From: DASWOJ01 sp964242325
GTDB taxonomy: Bacteria > Pseudomonadota > Alphaproteobacteria > Acetobacterales > Acetobacteraceae
NCBI GenBank assembly: GCA_964242325.1
Contig: CAXTCI010000176.1
Span: forward strand, 1 to 11,384
Direction: 5' to 3'
Length of the DNA stretch: 11,384 nt
Shown here: piece by piece, positions 1-5,880 of the stretch
Layout of the letters: each line of letters opens with the position of its first letter
Numbering within the stretch: the stretch's first letter is position 1
Notes under the pieces: model-generated
Databases searched by the model: none
Told to the model about the DNA's origin: nothing
What the model saw: the letters and a program-made list of their open reading frames with translations, nothing else
Program-made: the position numbers and the translations under genes

Positions 1-60
1 CTCCCGGACCGGACCAACGCGAACCCGGCCAGCCTGAACCCGGCCAATCCGAACCTGTCC
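1..60. repeat. Degenerate 15-bp tandem repeat, about four units
   Basis: Four consecutive 15-base units begin near bases 11, 26 and 41, with a more diverged unit starting at or before the left edge. The core is GAACCCGGCCARYCY. The middle two copies differ at only a few bases; the outer ones are more diverged. Because the period is a multiple of three, a coding frame through it gives a five-residue repeat, consistent with a Pro-rich linker or tail in the partial gene described for bases 3-182. Confidence 0.5.
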
Positions 61-182
61 ACCCCGCCGCAGCCGCCCGACCCCCCGTCCGCCCCGGCCA
101 TACCCTGCCAGAAGACCCGGCCGAAGCCGTAGCATTCATCCTGCACCACAACGTCCGATGGCGTCCGCCACCCGAAGATTAA
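3..182 (+). CDS. Possible C-terminal tail of an unidentified protein (partial, cut by window edge)
   Basis: Reading from base 3, this strand stays open to a TAA at 180-182 and would encode about 59 residues. The first part is a Pro/Glu/Gln/Gly repeat (units like EPGQP, EPGQS) and the end is more ordinary sequence (AEAVAFILHHNVRW). The frame starting at base 1 is also open, to a TAG at 130-132. It has higher third-position G+C but a less protein-like composition, and it would not overlap the convergent antitoxin-like gene ending at 136. I cannot decide between the two frames, and the tract may even be non-coding. No family is recognised. The start would lie outside the window. Confidence 0.25.
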   Translation, partial: PGPDQREPGQPEPGQSEPVHPAAAARPPVRPGHTLPEDPAEAVAFILHHNVRWRPPPED

Positions 183-509
183 CCAAACCCCCAAAATCCC
201 GGCGCACGGCCAAGAGCGAAGCAAATCCAAGCCTCGCCAACCAGGCATCCGCCTCCTCGAAAGTCAGGTGCAGTCCCGCTGCTCGATAACCCCCAGCCAA
301 GCCAGGTACTCGCCGTCCATCGCCGGCTCAAGCGCAACATGCTGCTGGACGGCCTCTTGCATCAGCCCCTCTGCTGACCGGTGCCGGGCTTCCGCCAGCC
401 GCCGCACACGCGCCGAGGTGTCGGGATCAAGCTGCAACATCATCACTGTAGCAACCGACCTATCCGATTCGCTCCAAGCTGAACGGCGCCGCACCTCCAC
501 CAAGCCCAC
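136..509 (-). pseudogene. Ribbon-helix-helix (CopG-type) antitoxin-like gene, apparently frameshifted
   Basis: The intact frame runs from a GTG at 509-507 to a TGA at 266-264 (81 residues). It contains a typical RHH segment starting at the paired Met codons 443-438 (MMLQLDPDTSARVRRLAEA, then a helix with AEGLMQEAVQQHV). Homologous small RHH antitoxins usually continue with a segment like GLHLT-EE-DAWL. Exactly that segment (GLHLTFEEADAWLARLG) occurs here in the neighbouring frame from about 276 downward, and that frame then stays open to a TGA at 138-136. One missing base around 276-285 would explain it. The GTG start has a GGAGG at 522-518 with good spacing, lying inside the end of the acyl-CoA synthetase gene and only 3 bp past its stop, so translation may be coupled. 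An internal ATG start at 443 is the alternative. Normally such a protein binds DNA and neutralises a RelE/ParE-type toxin encoded next to it; no toxin is recognisable in bases 1-135. A sequencing error is possible. Confidence 0.65.
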
Positions 510-512
510 CCC

Positions 513-2171
513 TCAATCCTCCAAGAACTCCGCCACCCCCATCTCCCCTCCAGCCCGCCGACCCGCTTCCAGCCGCCGCAGCTCCACCCGCCTGATCTTC
601 CCCGAAATCGTCTTCGGCAGCTCAAAGAATTCAATCCGCTTCACGCGCTTATACGGCGCCAGCCGCTCCCGCAGATGCGCAAAGATCGCCTGAGCCGTCA
701 CCGCATCCGCCGCCGCCCCCTCCACCAGCGCAACGAACGCTTTTGGAAGTGCCGTCCGAGTAGCATCCGGCGAAGGCACCACCGCCGCCTCAGCCACCAA
801 GGGATGCTCGATCAGCACGCTTTCCAGCTCAAAAGGGCTGATCCGATACCCGCTGCTTTTGAACACGTCATCCGCCCGCCCCACATAGGTCAGCGTCCCG
901 TCCGAGTTCCGCATCGCCACATCCCCGGTGCGATACCACCCCCCCTCCGGAGCCCGAACGCTCCCATCCGCCTGCAGATACCCCTGCATCAGCCCCAGCG
1001 GCGCCGGGTCAAGACGAAGGGCAATCTCACCCTCCTCCGCCTCAACCCCCTCAACATCCAGCAAACCCACCTCATACCCCGGCAAAGGCCGCCCCATGCT
1101 CCCCGCTTCCACCACCTGACCCGGCGTATTGGCAATCTGCAGCGTAGTCTCCGTCTGCCCATACCCGTCGCGTATCCCCACCCCCCAAGCCGCCCGCACC
1201 CGCGCGATCACCTCGGGGTTCAGCGGCTCCCCAGCCGCCACCGCCTCCCGCAAATGCACGGGAAACCCAGCCAGATCCTCCTGCACCAGCATCCGCCAAA
1301 CCGTAGGCGGCGCGCAGAACGTAGTCACCCGCTCCTGCTCCAGCACCCGCAGCACCCCCCGAGCATCAAACCGCCCCTGGTTCAAAATCAAGATAGTCGC
1401 CCCGGCATTCCAAGGCGCAAACACGCTGCTCCAAGCATGCTTCGCCCACCCAGGCGAAGAAATATTCAGATGCACATCCCCCGGCATCAACCCAATCCAA
1501 AACATCGTAGTCAAATGCCCGACCGGGTAACTCTGATGGCTATGCAGCACCAGCTTCGGCTTGGACGTAGTCCCGGACGTAAAATACAGCAGCAACGGAT
1601 CGCTAGCCCGCGTTTCCCCCTCCGCCGCAAATTCCCCCGAAGCGCCGTAAGCGTCCTCAAACCCCACCCACCCCGGCGCCCCGCCCACCGCAATCCTGCT
1701 ATAACCCCCGGGGATCAAAGCAAACCGCCCCGCCAGCTCCCCAGCCGCGATCACATGCTGCACCCCGCCCCGGTCGAACCGGTCGCGCAGGTCGTCCTCC
1801 GTCAGCATGGTGGTCGCCGGGATCACCACTGCCCCCAGCTTCATCGCCGCCAGCATCGCCTCCCACAACGCCTGCACGTTGCCCAGCAGCAGCAGCACCC
1901 GGTCCCCCCGCCGCACCCCCAACCCGCGCAGAAAATTCGCAACCTGGTTCGACCGCCGCCCCATCTCGGCAAAGCTCACCGAGCTATCCGCATCCCCCGG
2001 CCCAACGAACCGCAGGGCAGGGGCCTCATTCCCCACCGCCATCCGGTCAAAATAATCCAGCGCCCAGTTGAACCGGTCCAGCACCGGCCACCGGAACTCC
2101 CGCCGCGCCGCCTCCAGGTCGCCCCGATGGCGCAACAACAGGTCGCGGGCAGCCAGGAACTGGTCGGGCAT
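513..2171 (-). CDS. AMP-forming acyl-CoA synthetase, medium-chain (ACSM-like) type
   Basis: This cytoplasmic enzyme of 552 residues belongs to the ANL adenylate-forming superfamily. It activates a carboxylic acid with ATP to an acyl-adenylate, then transfers it to CoA. Visible in order: the phosphate-binding loop TSGTTSKPK (about 198-206), AGEPLNPE (313-320), the adenine-binding motif DGYGQTE (335-341), YRTGD (413-417), the hinge region GRADDVFKSSGYRISPFELE (431-450), and the catalytic-lysine motif PKTISGKIRR (519-528, Lys about 525). Length and motif pattern fit the medium-chain/ACSM-like branch, but the substrate (medium-chain fatty, aromatic or branched acid) cannot be told from sequence. 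The ATG at 2171-2169 is preceded by GGAGGA at 2186-2181, nine bases away. It diverges from the ChrA pair across a 72-bp region that carries an inverted repeat, and is followed almost at once by the RHH-like gene. Confidence 0.93.
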   Translation of the reverse strand: MPDQFLAARDLLLRHRGDLEAARREFRWPVLDRFNWALDYFDRMAVGNEAPALRFVGPGDADSSVSFAEMGRRSNQVANFLRGLGVRRGDRVLLLLGNVQALWEAMLAAMKLGAVVIPATTMLTEDDLRDRFDRGGVQHVIAAGELAGRFALIPGGYSRIAVGGAPGWVGFEDAYGASGEFAAEGETRASDPLLLYFTSGTTSKPKLVLHSHQSYPVGHLTTMFWIGLMPGDVHLNISSPGWAKHAWSSVFAPWNAGATILILNQGRFDARGVLRVLEQERVTTFCAPPTVWRMLVQEDLAGFPVHLREAVAAGEPLNPEVIARVRAAWGVGIRDGYGQTETTLQIANTPGQVVEAGSMGRPLPGYEVGLLDVEGVEAEEGEIALRLDPAPLGLMQGYLQADGSVRAPEGGWYRTGDVAMRNSDGTLTYVGRADDVFKSSGYRISPFELESVLIEHPLVAEAAVVPSPDATRTALPKAFVALVEGAAADAVTAQAIFAHLRERLAPYKRVKRIEFFELPKTISGKIRRVELRRLEAGRRAGGEMGVAEFLED

Positions 2172-2191
2172 GGCGGGCGGTCCTCCGTTTC

Positions 2192-2211
2192 ACAATACGT
2201 TACCGCATTGT
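2192..2211. promoter_or_regulatory. 20-bp inverted repeat, candidate operator between divergent genes
   Basis: ACAATACG - TTAC - CGCATTGT: two 8-base arms matching at 7 of 8 positions around a 4-base centre. It sits in the only 72 bp between the divergent acyl-CoA synthetase and ChrA genes. Size and symmetry resemble TetR-family operators, which often control acyl-CoA metabolism genes (family knowledge). The regulator is not encoded in the window, so its identity is inference. Confidence 0.5.
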
Positions 2212-2237
2212 CCCCCGCCCGTCTGCGCCGCTACTCT
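2208..2237 (+). promoter_or_regulatory. Candidate sigma-70 promoter for the ChrA pair, possibly giving a leaderless mRNA
   Basis: A -35-like TTGTCC (2208-2213) and a -10-like TACTCT (2232-2237) are separated by 18 bp. The predicted transcription start would fall about at the ATG at 2244, and there is no Shine-Dalgarno sequence before that ATG, so a leaderless transcript is likely if this is the promoter. The -35 box overlaps the right arm of the 2192-2211 inverted repeat, which would suit repression. Confidence 0.35.
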
Positions 2238-2243
2238 GCCCCC

Positions 2244-2771
2244 ATGCAGCCGACCCTGACCGACCTTTTCCGCGGCTTCCTGGGCATCGGCATGTTGGGC
2301 TTCGGCGGCGTGCTCCCCTGGGCCCGCCGCATGGTGGTCGAGCAGCGCCAATGGCTCACCGCCACCGAGTTCCTGGACCTTCTGGCCCTCTGCCAGTTCC
2401 TCCCCGGCCCAAACATCGTCAACCTGGCCGTAGCCCTCGGCACCCGCTTCCGCGGCGTCCCCGGCGCCGCCGCCGCCCTGGGCGGCCTGCTCACCGCGCC
2501 GGTGATGATCGTAATCGGCCTAGGCACGCTATACGGCCGCTACGGCGGCCTGCCCATCGTGCGCCACGCCTTCGCCGGCCTGGCCGCCGCGGCTTCCGGC
2601 CTGGTGGTGGCAATGGCCTGCCGCATTGCCTGGCCCATCCGCCAGCAACCCCTCGGCATCGCCACCGCCGTAGCCACCTTCATCGCCATAGCCCTGGTCC
2701 GCCTGCCGCTCCTCCCCACCATGCTGGTGATGGCATCCCTGAGCGTCCTGCTGCACTGGCGCACACGATGA
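2244..2771 (+). CDS. chrA: Chromate transporter, half-size ChrA (first of a pair)
   Basis: This 175-residue inner-membrane protein belongs to the CHR (chromate ion transporter) family, half-size type. Family hallmarks are present: FRGFLGIGMLGFGG near the N terminus and FLDLLALCQFLPGPN around residues 43-57, followed by hydrophobic Ala/Val/Leu-rich segments that would form about four to five membrane spans. Full-length ChrA has two homologous halves of this size; here each half is its own gene, as in the known short-chain ChrA pairs, which act as partners. The substrate could be chromate/sulfate export, but many members have no tested role. The ATG at 2244 is chosen because the similarity begins there; no ribosome site precedes it. 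The stop overlaps the start of the second half gene by ATGA. Confidence 0.88.
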   Translation: MQPTLTDLFRGFLGIGMLGFGGVLPWARRMVVEQRQWLTATEFLDLLALCQFLPGPNIVNLAVALGTRFRGVPGAAAALGGLLTAPVMIVIGLGTLYGRYGGLPIVRHAFAGLAAAASGLVVAMACRIAWPIRQQPLGIATAVATFIAIALVRLPLLPTMLVMASLSVLLHWRTR

Positions 2772-3289
2772 CCAACACCGCCTGGCTCGCCCTGATCTAC
2801 GCGCAACTGTCCCTGGTCGCCGTCGGCGGCATAGCGCCCGTCCTGCCCGAAATGCAGCGCCAGGTCGTCGAGGTCCACGGCTGGGTCACCGCCTCCGAGT
2901 TCGCCGCCCTCTACGCCCTGGCCCAGGCCGCACCCGGCCCAAACATGCTCGTCTCGACCCTGATCGGCTGGCACGTCGCCGGCTGGCCCGGCGCCCTGGC
3001 AGCCACCGGCGGCATGATCGGCCCCAGCAGTGTCCTGACCTGGGCGGTTTCCGGCGCCTGGCACCGCTTCCGCGACCGCCCCTGGCGCATCCTGCTGCAG
3101 GCCGGACTAGGCCCAGTGACGGTCGGCCTGGTCGCAGCCGGCGCAGCGCTCCTAGCCGCCTCCACCTCCCACGGCTGGGCCACCACCGCCATCACCCTAG
3201 CCGTAACCGCGGCCCTGCTGCTGACCCGGCTGCATCCGCTCTGGCTGCTAGGGGCAGGTGCAGTGCTGGGAATGCTAGGTGCGACCTAG
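2768..3289 (+). CDS. chrA: Chromate transporter, half-size ChrA (second of a pair)
   Basis: This 173-residue membrane protein is homologous to its upstream neighbour. Motifs in the same places: an N-terminal segment ending AVGGIAPVLPEM, then FAALYALAQAAPGPN with the conserved PGPN, followed by repeated hydrophobic stretches (for example VTVGLVAAGAALLAAS and ALLLTRLHPLWLLGAGAVLG). The two halves probably assemble into one transporter of opposite-facing domains, as proposed for paired short-chain CHR proteins. The start ATG (2768-2770) overlaps the previous stop in ATGA, implying coupled translation and roughly equal amounts of both halves. No accessory chrB-like regulator is next to it. An obvious terminator is lacking just after the stop; a short GC stem lies at 3322-3333. 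Confidence 0.88.
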   Translation: MTNTAWLALIYAQLSLVAVGGIAPVLPEMQRQVVEVHGWVTASEFAALYALAQAAPGPNMLVSTLIGWHVAGWPGALAATGGMIGPSSVLTWAVSGAWHRFRDRPWRILLQAGLGPVTVGLVAAGAALLAASTSHGWATTAITLAVTAALLLTRLHPLWLLGAGAVLGMLGAT

Positions 3290-3541
3290 ACCAAGCTTTC
3301 CATCCCCGTCCCGTCCCGCAAGCCGCCTGCGGCCTATTCCGCCCGCGCCCACCCACGCGATCTCCGGCCCCGCATCGCCCGTCAAATCAAAGTCCAAACA
3401 CCCCGGCAAGTCTCCTCAAGCAAAACTACATAGACAAAGCGGGGTGTGCAGAGCGGACCGGCCCCGCCCGATCCGGGTTCAGCCACCCGCGCCCACGCCC
3501 CACCTTCCGGCCTCGCTTATGGTCGATCAACCACCAAAGGC
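3290..3541. other. Intergenic region after the ChrA pair, no gene seen
   Basis: Between the ChrA stop and the first terminator hairpin I see no reading frame with the composition of the neighbouring genes. A small perfect stem (GCCGC-CT-GCGGC, 3322-3333) followed by CTATTCC could be a weak + strand terminator. Open frames crossing here are Pro/Arg/Ser-rich and lack family motifs. Confidence 0.5.
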
Positions 3542-3578
3542 AGCGTGCCCGGCAAGAGGCTTTCCTGCCGGGCACGCT
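3542..3578 (-). terminator. Stem-loop with 13-bp perfect arms, probable second terminator of the CHAP gene
   Basis: AGCGTGCCCGGCA (3542-3554) pairs perfectly with TGCCGGGCACGCT (3566-3578) around an 11-base loop. Read on the minus strand the stem is followed by GCCTTTGG, a weak T tract; on the + strand no T run follows. It lies downstream of the CHAP gene and the 3601-3620 hairpin, and could also stop read-through from the convergent ChrA genes. Confidence 0.55.
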
Positions 3579-3590
3579 ATACTGGAACGG

Positions 3591-3620
3591 AAAAGTCGGA
3601 CGGCGCCGCCCGCGGCGCCG
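3591..3620 (-). terminator. Intrinsic terminator of the CHAP-domain gene
   Basis: Perfect 9-bp GC arms CGGCGCCGC (3601-3609) and GCGGCGCCG (3612-3620) around two bases. On the minus strand the stem is followed by TCCGACTTTTCC, with the T run at 3594-3591. It begins 8 bases past the stop codon of the CHAP gene. Confidence 0.6.
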
Positions 3621-3628
3621 TCGCCGGC

Positions 3629-4723
3629 CTAGCTGCGGCCAGGCTGGCCCGTCTTGGCATGCGGCTGGCCGGCGCGCTGGTGGGTCACCACCTGCCGGAC
3701 CGTGCCTGGGTAGCTCCGTCCCTTGCCGGCAGACGCAATGTCCCGCCCACCATGGGGGGCGAGATGCCCCATGAACAAGACCTGGCTACCCATCATGCGC
3801 CCGCTCGTCAGTCGGTCTGCACGACGGCCGAGCTGTGCCAGCATCATCTCGCCGCTCCGGTTGCCACGGCTGCCAGCATAGCCATAGCGGGCCATCTGCA
3901 TCGCGGACCGGCCATAATGCACGGAGGCAAAGGAGCGGCCGCCGCCCCGCCGCGTGCGGTAGGTCCCGGAATCATCCCCAGCCTCCGCCACCTCGTCGTC
4001 GGGCTGCGGCGCCAATACAATGGGCACGCCGCCAGTCACCGGCCGGAAATCCAACGGCGTCGGATTCGATGCGGAGGTGGTCACGGCCGATCCCGAAATG
4101 GTGCCGGTGCGGTTGATCCCGGCATTGGCCAGCATCGTGCCCTTATCCGGACGGTCGTAGATGAAGCCGTAAGTCGGATAAACGTTGCCAAACTCGCCGT
4201 TCCCCATCGCAACCCGCACAGCCGACCAATCGTTGGATGGCGACACATCCACCACGGTCACGTTGCGGGTTATGACGCCCCGGCCGGACCAGTTCGCATG
4301 GTCAATCTGCACGGTGTGGCTGTCCAGCACATTGGACACCACGGCAACATGGCCCAGGTGCATCCTGCGGGTCCCGCGGAAGTTCAGGACGCTGCCAACC
4401 TCCGGTCGGGCGCCGCGCTCATAAACGCCGGCGGCGTTGTCCCACCAGTTGGCCGCGTTCCCGGTCAACTCGATTCCGGTATTCTCCCGCGCAAACGGCA
4501 CGCATTGCAGGGTGCCTCCGGCAAACCCGCTGCGGAACGAAGAGTGGTAGCGGCCGTAGTGGCTGACCCCGGCGTAGATGACCCGCGCCGCATCACGGCC
4601 GGACATCTGGTGATTCGCATGACGGTTATGCTGGTGGGCCTGAGCTGGCTGGACGGAGAAGGGGGCTGCCAGGGCGAACGCCGCACCCAGCAACGTCAAC
4701 TGTCCTTGTATCCGTCCACTCAT
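3629..4723 (-). CDS. Secreted CHAP-domain protein, putative peptidoglycan amidase/endopeptidase
   Basis: This 364-residue protein has a signal peptide: a basic start, then hydrophobic LTLLGAAFALAAPF, with a likely cut after QPAQA near residue 29, so it acts in the periplasm or outside. A CHAP domain occupies about residues 65-165. The catalytic Cys is in LQCVPFARE (Cys about 74), the His in LGHVAVVSN (His about 125), and the third polar residue is in the segment DHANW (141-145). CHAP enzymes cleave peptidoglycan amide bonds. The C-terminal 180 or so residues are Gly/Ser/Arg/Met-rich, with no recognisable SH3 or LysM binding domain, and look disordered. The ATG at 4723-4721 has GAGGGA a suitable distance upstream. 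It is transcribed alone: 459 bp separate it from the upstream gene and terminator hairpins follow it. Its role in cell division or wall remodelling is inference. Confidence 0.85.
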   Translation of the reverse strand: MSGRIQGQLTLLGAAFALAAPFSVQPAQAHQHNRHANHQMSGRDAARVIYAGVSHYGRYHSSFRSGFAGGTLQCVPFARENTGIELTGNAANWWDNAAGVYERGARPEVGSVLNFRGTRRMHLGHVAVVSNVLDSHTVQIDHANWSGRGVITRNVTVVDVSPSNDWSAVRVAMGNGEFGNVYPTYGFIYDRPDKGTMLANAGINRTGTISGSAVTTSASNPTPLDFRPVTGGVPIVLAPQPDDEVAEAGDDSGTYRTRRGGGRSFASVHYGRSAMQMARYGYAGSRGNRSGEMMLAQLGRRADRLTSGRMMGSQVLFMGHLAPHGGRDIASAGKGRSYPGTVRQVVTHQRAGQPHAKTGQPGRS

Positions 4724-4742
4724 GCCAGTTATCCCTCATTCT

Positions 4743-4756
4743 TCACGCCCGCGTGA
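4743..4756. promoter_or_regulatory. Short palindrome in the leader of the CHAP gene
   Basis: TCACGC-CC-GCGTGA is a perfect inverted repeat with 6-base arms, 20-33 bases upstream of the CHAP start codon. It could be an operator half-site pair or a small leader hairpin; too short to be sure. Confidence 0.25.
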
Positions 4757-4998
4757 GCAAGCTAGGAAACATTGGGTAACGTCGGCGTGTGTAGGCTGGC
4801 AACCCAGGACGAGGAACTTGCCCGTTACCGCACGCGATTTGGCGATATCTGCATGTGCATAACCATTCGGATTGGGACAGAAGTCACAATCACCAAGCCG
4901 CGATACGTTGCCGCAACAGTTATGTCTAGGTATGGCCGAAGTAGCGCCGTGCGCCTGATCAGCAATGCAACGTTGCCTCAAGCGAGCGCAGACGGGCG
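4757..4998. other. Intergenic region upstream of the CHAP gene, no gene seen
   Basis: The base composition is less GC-rich than in the neighbouring genes. It presumably carries the CHAP promoter, but I cannot point to convincing boxes. Two small palindromic words are visible: GTTGC-C-GCAAC (4907-4917) and the perfect GCAACGTTGC (4967-4976). Open frames on both strands lack family motifs, and the minus-strand one runs through the terminator at 4999-5027. Confidence 0.45.
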
Positions 4999-5027
4999 AA
5001 AAGAAAACGGCTGGTCGAGAACCAGCC
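4999..5027 (-). terminator. Strong intrinsic terminator, probable end of the RidA transcription unit
   Basis: GGCTGGT (5009-5015) and ACCAGCC (5021-5027) form a 7-bp stem with a 5-base loop. Read on the minus strand the stem is followed by GTTTTCTTTTCGC, a clear T-rich tail. It lies about 155 bp past the stop of the RidA-family gene, so the transcript would have a long 3' end, or the terminator could belong to a small RNA in that gap. It is the best-formed terminator in the window. Confidence 0.7.
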
Positions 5028-5126
5028 ACTTTCGCGATTCGCGTGATCTATAGCCGCGATGCCAAGCATACCTCTGAAGGTTCGCGCACATATCAAATGC
5101 TAAGCAGGCTCTCGTGGGCTGACACG

Positions 5127-5154
5127 GCGGCCTGCCACCTATACGACAGGCCGC
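5127..5154. other. Stem-loop 3' of the RidA-family gene
   Basis: GCGGCCTG (5127-5134) pairs perfectly with CAGGCCGC (5147-5154) across a 12-base loop. It starts about 28 bases past the RidA stop. No T run follows on the minus strand, so it is more likely an mRNA-stabilising 3' hairpin or part of a small RNA than a terminator by itself. Confidence 0.4.
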
Positions 5155-5182
5155 GCAAGCCTTCTTAGGGCGCGTACGGCCG

Positions 5183-5533
5183 CTACTTACATGTGGTGAC
5201 CATGATCTCTATGAGGTGGCGCGAGTCGGCCATATTGGCCTGCACGCAGGCCCGGGCCGGTGCTCCCCCCTCCGGCAGCCACGCTGACCAGACCTGGTTC
5301 ATCGCGTCGCGGTCGCGGATGTCCTTCAGCCAAATCTGCGCCTGAAGCAGGCGGGTCTTATCGGTTCCGTGAGTTTCCAGGATTTCGTCCAGCCCGGCGA
5401 GCACCTCCTGGGTTTGTCCAGTGATGTCCTTGCTCAGGTCCGTCGCCGTCACCCCCTGGGTGAAGACGAAGCCGTGATACTCGACGGCCTTGGCCAGCAC
5501 CTTGCTCGGTTCAGTCCGGATGATCTTGCTCAT
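5183..5533 (-). CDS. RidA/YjgF/UK114-family protein
   Basis: A 116-residue small cytoplasmic protein of the Rid family, members of which form trimers and hydrolyse reactive enamine/imine intermediates made by PLP enzymes; some branches have other or unknown roles. Visible features: VFTQGVTA (about 23-30), TQEVLAGLDEILETHGTDKTRL (41-62), the conserved arginine in PARACVQA (Arg about 94) and the late acidic residue in HLIEIMV (Glu about 109). The ATG at 5533-5531 is chosen because the family fold starts there and AGGA precedes it. A TTG at 5554-5552, which overlaps the lipoprotein stop as TTGA, would add seven residues and cannot be excluded. It is the last gene of a three-gene unit. The exact Rid subgroup is not determined. 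Confidence 0.9.
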   Translation of the reverse strand: MSKIIRTEPSKVLAKAVEYHGFVFTQGVTATDLSKDITGQTQEVLAGLDEILETHGTDKTRLLQAQIWLKDIRDRDAMNQVWSAWLPEGGAPARACVQANMADSRHLIEIMVTTCK

Positions 5534-5550
5534 GGTCGGGTTTTCCTGGG

Positions 5551-5880
5551 TCAACGTGCGGTGGGGCTGAATGTGGGGCCGGTGCCGATCGCGCCGGAAA
5601 CGGCGCCGGGCCGGCTTTGACTGGTGCAGGACTGGATGTCGTTGTCCCGCCCGAACAGGGCGCCCAGCCCGGCGCTGGTCACGCCCGAGTTGTAGGACGT
5701 CGCGAATGGCGTGTCGCGCTGGTCCCGGTAGGTCAGGTCCCGCCGGTTCTGCGCGGCATAAACCCTGTCAACCTCCTGCCGGCACGCCGTTGCCGCGGCA
5801 CGGTCGGCATTGGATTGGGGAGGCCGTCCCGTGCAGGCCCCCACGATCAAGGGCAGAGCCAGGAGGCAACGTGGGATCAT
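5551..5880 (-). CDS. Small predicted lipoprotein of unknown function
   Basis: A 109-residue protein. The N terminus (MIPRCLLALPLIVGAC) is a lipoprotein signal with Cys 16 as the likely lipidated residue, so it should sit in the inner or outer membrane facing the periplasm. The mature part has a charged, Ala-rich segment (ADRAAATACRQEVDRVYAAQ), then an Asn/Asp/Arg-rich stretch and a Ser/Gly/Pro-rich end; two further Cys (in TACRQ and QSCTS) could pair. I recognise no named domain. The ATG at 5880-5878 overlaps the stop of the upstream gene as ATGA. A longer frame begins further upstream, but only this start gives a proper lipobox. The stop (5553-5551) is 17 bp before the preferred RidA start. 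Confidence 0.75.
   Translation of the reverse strand: MIPRCLLALPLIVGACTGRPPQSNADRAAATACRQEVDRVYAAQNRRDLTYRDQRDTPFATSYNSGVTSAGLGALFGRDNDIQSCTSQSRPGAVSGAIGTGPTFSPTAR

Noticed and set aside
2351..2767. N-terminal extension of the second ChrA half in its own frame
   Set aside because: The extension is an Arg/Pro/His-rich shadow of the first half gene; homology begins at the ATG at 2768.
675..2771. Very long + strand open frame opposite the acyl-CoA synthetase, merging into the ChrA gene
   Set aside because: The part before 2244 is antisense to a gene with unmistakable motifs and has a Pro/Arg/His-rich shadow composition; only the ChrA part is real.
4907..4976. Two small palindromes (GTTGC-C-GCAAC and GCAACGTTGC)
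   Set aside because: Too short, and not placed convincingly relative to any promoter, to be called operators.
4736..5029. 97-codon minus-strand frame in the gap upstream of the CHAP gene
   Set aside because: It runs through the strong terminator hairpin at 4999-5027, has no clear ribosome site and matches no family.
4772..5053. 93-codon + strand frame in the same gap
   Set aside because: Composition unlike the neighbouring genes, no recognisable motif and no Shine-Dalgarno sequence; cannot be supported.
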